From the NCBI GenBank assembly GCA_964544115.1, contig CAZJBP010000136.1, positions 1-9,947 on the forward strand: a stretch of DNA of 9,947 nt, in the 5' to 3' direction. Source of the stretch: CAZJBP01 sp964544115 (GTDB lineage Bacteria; Verrucomicrobiota; Kiritimatiellia; UBA8416; JADHWI01). The translations under genes and the position numbers were made by a program. Positions 4,479-9,947 of this stretch are shown in pieces; position 1 is the stretch's first letter, and each line of letters begins with the position of its first letter. The notes under the pieces were generated by a model. The model was not told the DNA's origin, searched no databases, and saw only the letters and a program-made list of their open reading frames with translations.

Positions 4479-7400
4479 CTAGATCGCGAACCCCGCCACG
4501 CCCGAGCGTCCGATCGCGGCCGGATCCTCCGACGCGCCAATCGCGCGGAACCTCACGCGGTAGCGATAGCCGCCGGGCACGATGCGGTACTCAGGGTGCA
4601 CATTCTGGCGCCACCCCGTGTCGCCGCCGAGCCCCATGTGCCAGCCGTCGATGTGCACGATCGTCTCCGGGCGCGCGACCAGCTCGTGCGCGTGCAACGC
4701 CTGCTCCAGATCCTCCCGCCGCACGTGCTGCGCCGTCAGGTGGATCAGCGGCATGCCCATGATCATCAGCCCTGAGCCCCTGCGGTCCGTCAGCGTCGCC
4801 CACCGCACATCCTCGCGGCCGCCGTTCTCCTGCGGGAAGACGTACGGCGTCAGCGTCTCCGACACCGGGCACCGGTAGAGGCCGACCATGGCCGCGTCCT
4901 TGCGGTCGACATAGTTTTCCCACGGCCCGCGCCCGTACCACGTCAGCTGATCGAGTCCGGCCGGCAGCGTCATCACCACGCCGATCCGCGGGACGGTCGG
5001 CAGGGGCAGCCGCGCCACCACCTGAGCGTCCAGGATCACCTCGCCGCCCGCCGTGAACGTGTAGCCGGTTTCGCACGTGAACGCCTCCGTGCCGTCTGGC
5101 GAGGTCAGCCGCGTGCCCACCTTCACGTAGACCGCCGCCTTGCCCAGAGCCGCCGCCTCGATGCCGGTCACGTGACGGGTCAGTCGATCCAGCCCGGCCT
5201 GTCGCCAGGCGTAGGCGTATCCGCCGCGGCCCGTGGACAGGTCGATGTCGGTCGGCGCGCGGTAGAAACACTCCACCGGCCCGGACTGCAGCCGCTCGCC
5301 GTCGGCCGTCTGGAAGGAGCGCCAGAGCCCGTCCGCCGCGCCCACCACATGCTCAAACCCCGCGCCGCGAATGCGAAGCATGCCGCCGCCGCGCTCCAGC
5401 GCAAGGGTCCCCGCCGCGTGCGGGACCGGCGCCTGCGCGGGGATGGACCCCGGCAGCCGGAACTGCTCCCACGTGACCTCGTGCCCTGCCGCCGCCCACG
5501 GGGTCGCCTGTTTGAGCGCCAGCCGGACGACCAGCCAATACTCCGCGCCCGGCTTCGGTGCGGGCTGCGTCACGGGCAGCTCCACGCTTTGCGTCTCGCC
5601 CGGCCCGGCCGAAAGGCTCTCGATGCAGCCGCTCTGCAGCGTCGCGCCATCTTCACGCACTTCCCAGCGCAGCGCCAGGTGCGCCAGGCTCAGCGCGTGG
5701 TACTTGTTGCGCACGATCAGCTTCCCGGCGCCGGCGTCCGCGGCGGTGACGGCCACCGGGGCCTGCACCTTCTTGATCTCCCAGGCGCCGGGATGCGGCA
5801 CGAGGTCCGGCCCGACCACGCCGTTCAGGCACATCCGCTCCATGTCCGCGGACTCGAGCCCGGGCTCGCCGTAGAGCCAGCCGACTCGCCCGTCCGGCAG
5901 CCGCTTCGGCAGCGCCTTGTCGGCCCAGTCCCAGATGAAACCGCCCTGGAATCGCGGCCACTCGTCGATCAGATCCCAGAACTTGCGGAAGTTGCCCGTG
6001 CTGTTGCCCTTGGTGTAGGCGTACTCGCACATGATCATCGGGCGCCGCTCTTCGCCGCGCGCCAGCTCGCGCCGCACCCAGTCCAGCTCCGGGTACATCG
6101 GCGCCAGGACGTCCGACAGCGCCGGGCCCGGATAGCCGCTTTCGTACTGGACCGGGCGCGTCGGGTCATACTGCCGCACCCACGCCGCCATGGCCGCGTG
6201 GTTCGGGCCGTGGAACGATTCGTTGCCGAGCGACCAGAAGAGGATCGAGGCGTGGTTCTTGTCGCGCAGCACCATGCGCGTCGCGCGTTCGAGATAGGCG
6301 CCGGCCCAGGCCGGGTTCTTGGACAGCAGCGCCTCCACGCCGTGCGTTTCGAGGTTGGCCTCGTCGATGACGCAGAGGCCGTACTCGTCGCACAGGTCGT
6401 ACCAGAGCGGGTCGTTGGGGTAGTGGCTGGTCCGCACGGCGTTGAAGTTGAGCTGCTTCATCAGCACGATGTCGGCGCGCATGTCGGCTTCGGTCACCGC
6501 GCGGCCATGCCAGGGGCTGAACTCGTGCCGGTTCACGCCGCGCACCACCAACCTCCGGCCGTTGAGCAGAACCAGGCCGTCCCTGATCTCCACCTGCCGG
6601 AAGCCGACGCGGCAGCTCTCGAGATCCACGGCTTCGCCGGCCGGGTTGCGCAGGGTCAGCACCAGCGTGTACAGGTGCGGCGTCTCGGCGGTCCACGGGC
6701 GCGGCGCGGCGACGACCGCCTCGATCCGCGCGCAGCCGGCCTCGTCGCGGGCCTCGCCGTACATCGGCGACGAGGTCGCCAGCGGCGCGGCGACCGGCGC
6801 GGCAAACACGGGCGCGCCCGCCGCGTCGTACAGCATGGCCTCGACCTTCCATCCCGCGACCATGGGATAGGCGATCGTCGGCGACCCGGGCGGCGGCGCC
6901 CCCGGCGGCAGGTTGGCGTAGGCGCTGACCTGCAGGGTTGCGTCGCGGTAGTCGCGGTCGAACACCGTGCGGACGGTGAAATCGCGCAGGTGCGTGCGCG
7001 GCTTGGCGAACAGCGTGACGTCGCGCTGGATGCCACTCATCTGCCAGTAGTCCTGGTCCTCGAGGTAGGTGCCGTCGCAGTAGCGCAGAACCTGCACCGC
7101 CAGCGTGTTGGTCCCGCGCCGGAGGAAAGGCGTGATGTTGAACTCGGCCGGCAGGCGGCTGTCCTGGCTGTAGCCGACCTCGGCGCCGTTGATCCACAGG
7201 GTGAACGCCGAGTCCACGCTCTCGAACGTCAGGAACACCTCGCGCTCGCGCCACGCGTCCGGCACCGTGAACGTGGTGCGATAGCAGCCGGTCGGGTTGT
7301 CGGCCGGCACGCGCGGCGGGTCGGGCGGGAAGGGGTAGGCGACGTTCGTATAGATCGGCGCGTCGTATTCGCCCTGGAGCTGCCAGTTCCCCGGCACGGC

Positions 7401-7646
7401 CAGCCGCGCCCAGGCGGCGTCGTCAAAGGAGGCGCCCCAGAACCCTTCCGGCACGGCGTCGGGCCGCGGCGCCCAGTGGAACGCCCAGTGGCCGTTCAGC
7501 GACTGGACGAACGGCGACGACCGCCGGTTGCCGGCGCGCGCGCCCTCCTCGTCGCCATAAGCCCCCCAGGGCACATGGGTCCACTCCCGGTTTCGGCCCG
7601 TGACCTGCGGATCTTCCCAATCCCGCCGCGAAGAAGTCGTGCTCAT
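4479..7646 (-). CDS. lacZ: Beta-galactosidase, LacZ type, glycoside hydrolase family 2
   Basis: This 1055-residue retaining glycosidase is close to the 1023 residues of E. coli LacZ, with the same layout: sugar-binding jelly roll (about 50-215), Ig-like domain (217-345), TIM barrel (347-640), second Ig-like domain (650-745) and the beta-galactosidase small-chain domain (750-1045). The acid/base is Glu476 in SLGNESFHGPNH and the nucleophile is Glu541 in MCEYAYTKGNS. TSHYPNDPLWYDLCDEYG, VIDEANLETHG and FIWDWADK are also present. Two galactose-pocket residues differ from E. coli: Tyr544 for His540 and Met605 for Phe601. No signal peptide is visible, so it is probably cytoplasmic. I chose ATG 7646; a GTG at 7655 adds three residues. 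Neither has a Shine-Dalgarno, but a TATAGT lies 7 nt before the ATG. No permease or regulator is visible nearby, so the true substrate is open. Confidence 0.93.
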   Translation of the reverse strand: MSTTSSRRDWEDPQVTGRNREWTHVPWGAYGDEEGARAGNRRSSPFVQSLNGHWAFHWAPRPDAVPEGFWGASFDDAAWARLAVPGNWQLQGEYDAPIYTNVAYPFPPDPPRVPADNPTGCYRTTFTVPDAWREREVFLTFESVDSAFTLWINGAEVGYSQDSRLPAEFNITPFLRRGTNTLAVQVLRYCDGTYLEDQDYWQMSGIQRDVTLFAKPRTHLRDFTVRTVFDRDYRDATLQVSAYANLPPGAPPPGSPTIAYPMVAGWKVEAMLYDAAGAPVFAAPVAAPLATSSPMYGEARDEAGCARIEAVVAAPRPWTAETPHLYTLVLTLRNPAGEAVDLESCRVGFRQVEIRDGLVLLNGRRLVVRGVNRHEFSPWHGRAVTEADMRADIVLMKQLNFNAVRTSHYPNDPLWYDLCDEYGLCVIDEANLETHGVEALLSKNPAWAGAYLERATRMVLRDKNHASILFWSLGNESFHGPNHAAMAAWVRQYDPTRPVQYESGYPGPALSDVLAPMYPELDWVRRELARGEERRPMIMCEYAYTKGNSTGNFRKFWDLIDEWPRFQGGFIWDWADKALPKRLPDGRVGWLYGEPGLESADMERMCLNGVVGPDLVPHPGAWEIKKVQAPVAVTAADAGAGKLIVRNKYHALSLAHLALRWEVREDGATLQSGCIESLSAGPGETQSVELPVTQPAPKPGAEYWLVVRLALKQATPWAAAGHEVTWEQFRLPGSIPAQAPVPHAAGTLALERGGGMLRIRGAGFEHVVGAADGLWRSFQTADGERLQSGPVECFYRAPTDIDLSTGRGGYAYAWRQAGLDRLTRHVTGIEAAALGKAAVYVKVGTRLTSPDGTEAFTCETGYTFTAGGEVILDAQVVARLPLPTVPRIGVVMTLPAGLDQLTWYGRGPWENYVDRKDAAMVGLYRCPVSETLTPYVFPQENGGREDVRWATLTDRRGSGLMIMGMPLIHLTAQHVRREDLEQALHAHELVARPETIVHIDGWHMGLGGDTGWRQNVHPEYRIVPGGYRYRVRFRAIGASEDPAAIGRSGVAGFAI

Positions 7647-7653
7647 GCGCCGC

Positions 7654-7659
7654 ACTATA
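7654..7659 (-). promoter_or_regulatory. Candidate -10 box for leaderless lacZ transcript
   Basis: On the minus strand TATAGT (5 of 6 matches to TATAAT) is separated by exactly 7 nt (GCGGCGC) from the lacZ ATG, so transcription would begin at or next to the start codon. No Shine-Dalgarno is present ahead of the ATG, which fits. No good -35 box is found at 16-18 nt, so support is partial. The rest of the 89-nt gap to the upstream gene shows no convincing terminator. Confidence 0.4.
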
Positions 7660-7735
7660 GCGGAAGAGGGTGGGGGCGAGGAAGGGAATCAAACCACCGA
7701 GATACGGATTTTCGGAGCGTCCATCCGGCCATGGG

Positions 7736-9868
7736 CTAAGCCGGTCGTTCGGCTGGATCCTTCTTCTTCCGAACGACTCCGGCGACATGGGGGCGGCCAG
7801 TCAGCCGGGCCTCGACCCAGCGGGAGATGAACAGGTCGCTGCCATCGGCAATGGCCGCATGACGGTTCCTCAAGTGGATGTCGACCGCCGTCTCGTCCGT
7901 GCCAGCCTGGCGGGCGAGCCGCAGCACGCGGCGGCGGAGCTCCTCGGCGGCCACCCGGGTCGCCTCCTCGAGATCCCCGTACGTCGGCGTGCCTTCCAGC
8001 CCGTTGATCGCATACCCGCCGGAATCGTCCGCACAGATCTCCACCCGCTGATGCACGCAGACGCTGGACGTGATGGCGCCAACGGCGTTGGCCACATCCG
8101 CGTGTTCCGGCACCACGGCCGTCGTGCCCAGCATCTTCGCCGCAGGCGCCAGGAAGAGATGCACCGGCGCCCCGATGCCGACGATCGGCCGGTGGAGCTT
8201 CAGGTCCAGCGTGTATCCCTCGCCGCCGCCACTCAGCAGGCGGTTCAGCAGGGCCCGGGCGGCCGGGGAGCGCTCCAGGTCGTCCGTGTTCATCTCGTCG
8301 GCCAGTTGCATGCTCAACAGCTCATGTGCCAGGTGGTGGATCACCTGAGCGAGAACCCTCTCGCAGAAGGCCTCCGTCGAGAGGTCCAGCAGCCTGCCGT
8401 AGATCGCGCAGACGCGCCGGGCGGCGTCCGCGTTCCACAAGCTCAGCTGGCCCGTGGCGTGGAGCACATCCGTCGGCGTCAGCCCGCAGCGCTGGATGAC
8501 GTGGCTCTCCTCGAGCCGCTCCAGCGGGAGGAACTGCCAGGCCGATGCGTCGATCCGCCTCGCCAGTTCGTCCAGGCTTCGCGGCCCGAGCCTGAGCTCC
8601 TTCACGATGCGCGCTTCGGTCTCGTCCATGGATGAGAGCTTCTCCTGAGGATTCAGGACCATCATGTCCATCCCGCCCGAGGAGGTGTCGCGCCGGTCCA
8701 CATGCAGGTCGAGCCACTCGACGGCCTCCCGCCAGGAATCGGAGCGGGCGGCAAGCCAGCAGAGGGGCGCCACCCGGCGCGGGCCGACGCGCAGCTCGCC
8801 AAAGCGGCAGGTGATATGGCTGTCGCCCCCCAGGCCCAGCGTCCGCATGTCGAGAGACTTGACGTGCGTCCGGTGCGTTCCCACGGAAGCGCCCTCGTCG
8901 CAGATCCGCACCTGGCCCGCCTTGATCACCGCCGTGTCCGTCGTGGTGCCGCCCATGTCCACCACGAGGGCCTCGGCGAGCCCGGACAGTTTGTGGGCGC
9001 CCGAGACGCTGGCCGCCGGCCCGGACAGGATCGTCTCGATGGGCCGCTCGCGCGCCCGGGCGGCCTCCATGAGCGAGCCGTCGCTTCTCACCACCATGAC
9101 CGGCGCGTGGATGCCGCAGTGCTTCAGCACCGCGTGCACATGGTCGATCAGGGCTTCCAGGTTGGGGATGATCCGGCCGTTGAGCGCGGCGGTGGTCGCC
9201 CGCAGGCGGTAGTCGAGGCCCTCGCTCACCTCGTGGCCGCAGGTCACGCTCAGGTCGCACGCCTGGGCGATCAGGGCCTTGACCTCCAGCTCATGCGCCG
9301 GGTTGACGTGGCTGGCGTAGCCGCAGACGGCAAAGGCGCGAACGTGGTGACGGTCCATCAGTTCGCGCACCGCGCGGCGCACCTGGTCGGGATCTACCGG
9401 CGTGATCACGGCCCCGTCGATCCCGACTTTGCCCTGGATGACGCGGAGCGGGCGGTGATCAATGTCCGATTCGTCGAACCGGTCGAACGGCGGCATGACC
9501 AGGAGCCCCACGGGCTGTCCCCGGCCTTCGACGATGGCATTGGTGGCAAGCGTGGTGGACAGGGCGACGAGCTCGACCCGGCGGAGGGCGTCGGCGTCCA
9601 GCCCGGCCAGGGCCTCACGGATGCCGATGGCGAAATCCCACTTCGTTGTCAGCGCCTTGGCCTTCTGAACCACGCGATCCGACTGAAAATCGAAGAGGGC
9701 CACATCGGTGTAAGTGCCGCCGGCGTCGATGCCGAGACCCAGCCGGGAGTCCGCCGGGCCTCCGGCGGCGACGAGGGGAAGATCCTTGTTCTCTGGCTGA
9801 ACAGACATGGCCCAATCCTGCCCTTTTCTCGTCGCCATGGCAACCGCTGGGAGACAGGGCAGACGCAT
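7736..9868 (-). CDS. Hydantoinase/oxoprolinase family protein (HyuA-like ATPase subunit)
   Basis: This 710-residue protein belongs to the ATP-dependent hydantoinase/5-oxoprolinase superfamily, which hydrolyses cyclic amides such as hydantoins or 5-oxoproline. The actual substrate cannot be read here. The ASKHA-type ATP sites are clear: GIDAGGTYTDVALFD (46-60) and VDMGGTTTDTAVI with Asp304, Gly306 and Gly307. Other family blocks are LSTTLATNAIVEGRG, DGSLMEAA, ETILSGPAASVSGAH, LTPTDVLHATG, IVGIGAPVHLFLAPAA and PEHADVANAVGAI. Residues about 416-463 could be a winged-helix-like insert, judged by pattern only. No HyuB partner lies downstream; the upstream side is cut by the window edge. ATG 9868 has AGGAG 9 nt upstream. 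ATG 9808 (residue 21), with AGGA 7 nt upstream, would give a protein closer to the usual short N-terminus. It precedes lacZ on the same strand. Confidence 0.87.
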   Translation of the reverse strand: MRLPCLPAVAMATRKGQDWAMSVQPENKDLPLVAAGGPADSRLGLGIDAGGTYTDVALFDFQSDRVVQKAKALTTKWDFAIGIREALAGLDADALRRVELVALSTTLATNAIVEGRGQPVGLLVMPPFDRFDESDIDHRPLRVIQGKVGIDGAVITPVDPDQVRRAVRELMDRHHVRAFAVCGYASHVNPAHELEVKALIAQACDLSVTCGHEVSEGLDYRLRATTAALNGRIIPNLEALIDHVHAVLKHCGIHAPVMVVRSDGSLMEAARARERPIETILSGPAASVSGAHKLSGLAEALVVDMGGTTTDTAVIKAGQVRICDEGASVGTHRTHVKSLDMRTLGLGGDSHITCRFGELRVGPRRVAPLCWLAARSDSWREAVEWLDLHVDRRDTSSGGMDMMVLNPQEKLSSMDETEARIVKELRLGPRSLDELARRIDASAWQFLPLERLEESHVIQRCGLTPTDVLHATGQLSLWNADAARRVCAIYGRLLDLSTEAFCERVLAQVIHHLAHELLSMQLADEMNTDDLERSPAARALLNRLLSGGGEGYTLDLKLHRPIVGIGAPVHLFLAPAAKMLGTTAVVPEHADVANAVGAITSSVCVHQRVEICADDSGGYAINGLEGTPTYGDLEEATRVAAEELRRRVLRLARQAGTDETAVDIHLRNRHAAIADGSDLFISRWVEARLTGRPHVAGVVRKKKDPAERPA

Positions 9869-9877
9869 CTAATTCTT

Positions 9878-9882
9878 CTCCT
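9878..9882 (-). promoter_or_regulatory. Ribosome binding site for the hydantoinase-family gene
   Basis: AGGAG on the minus strand, 9 nt before ATG 9868. It is the strongest Shine-Dalgarno near this gene and favours the long start. A second, weaker AGGA (9816-9819) sits 7 nt before in-frame ATG 9808, so internal initiation remains possible. In the 65 nt from here to the window end I see no promoter I can support and no neighbouring gene. Confidence 0.6.
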
Positions 9883-9947
9883 GTCGTTTCGTGGGCGGAG
9901 TCGGCATTGGCAGCGAATGGCTCTTGGTTAATCGCTATTTCCCGTCC

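Noticed and set aside
7664..7700. tRNA-like 3' end on the minus strand (GGTTTGATTCC resembling a T-loop)
   Set aside because: The flanking bases do not form a T-stem, and no acceptor stem, anticodon arm or D arm can be found.
5172..7739. 855-codon open frame on the plus strand, opposite lacZ
   Set aside because: The length is striking, but it mirrors the codon pattern of the GH2 gene, has a low-complexity Arg/His/Val-rich translation and no family features.
8702..9931. 409-codon open frame on the plus strand, opposite the hydantoinase-family gene
   Set aside because: It is an antisense shadow; the opposite strand has clear ATPase motifs, and this frame shows none and no convincing ribosome binding site.

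Overview
The window is high-GC bacterial DNA with dense coding. It looks like ordinary chromosome: I see no phage, transposon, plasmid, CRISPR or tRNA signature. The organism cannot be named from this window. The RibBA and NusB sequences look to me like those of PVC-superphylum or other Gram-negative environmental bacteria, but that is an impression and not a placement.

Left part (1-4461, + strand): a complete riboflavin operon under its own FMN riboswitch. The riboswitch (about 152-297) is followed by a strong intrinsic terminator (320-353) and a competing antiterminator hairpin. Then come ribBA (389-1582), ribH (1631-2104), nusB (2131-2604), ribD (2721-3806) and ribE (3811-4461). Together these convert GTP and ribulose 5-phosphate to riboflavin. 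The one activity not encoded is the pyrimidine phosphatase between RibD and RibH, which is usually supplied by unlinked HAD enzymes. NusB is an antitermination factor carried as a passenger beside ribH, a common arrangement. FMN made from the end product should shut the operon off at the leader terminator.

Middle and right part (4479-9868, - strand): a full-length LacZ-type GH2 beta-galactosidase (4479-7646), convergent with ribE across a 17-nt gap that holds a perfect GC hairpin. Upstream of it lies a hydantoinase/oxoprolinase-family ATPase subunit (7736-9868). The two are in tandem, 89 nt apart, with no evident functional link.

I found no undescribed multi-gene system. The points most worth a second look are these. 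(1) A 29-nt GNRA-capped hairpin is inserted exactly inside loop L2 of the FMN riboswitch. (2) The lumazine synthase has Asn in place of both conserved active-site Phe residues. (3) ribD has conserved coding sequence upstream of its first ATG but no ATG, GTG or TTG there, only a CTG behind a good Shine-Dalgarno sequence, within a small 7-bp tandem repeat. (4) lacZ may be leaderless. (5) The beta-galactosidase and RibD each carry active-site substitutions.
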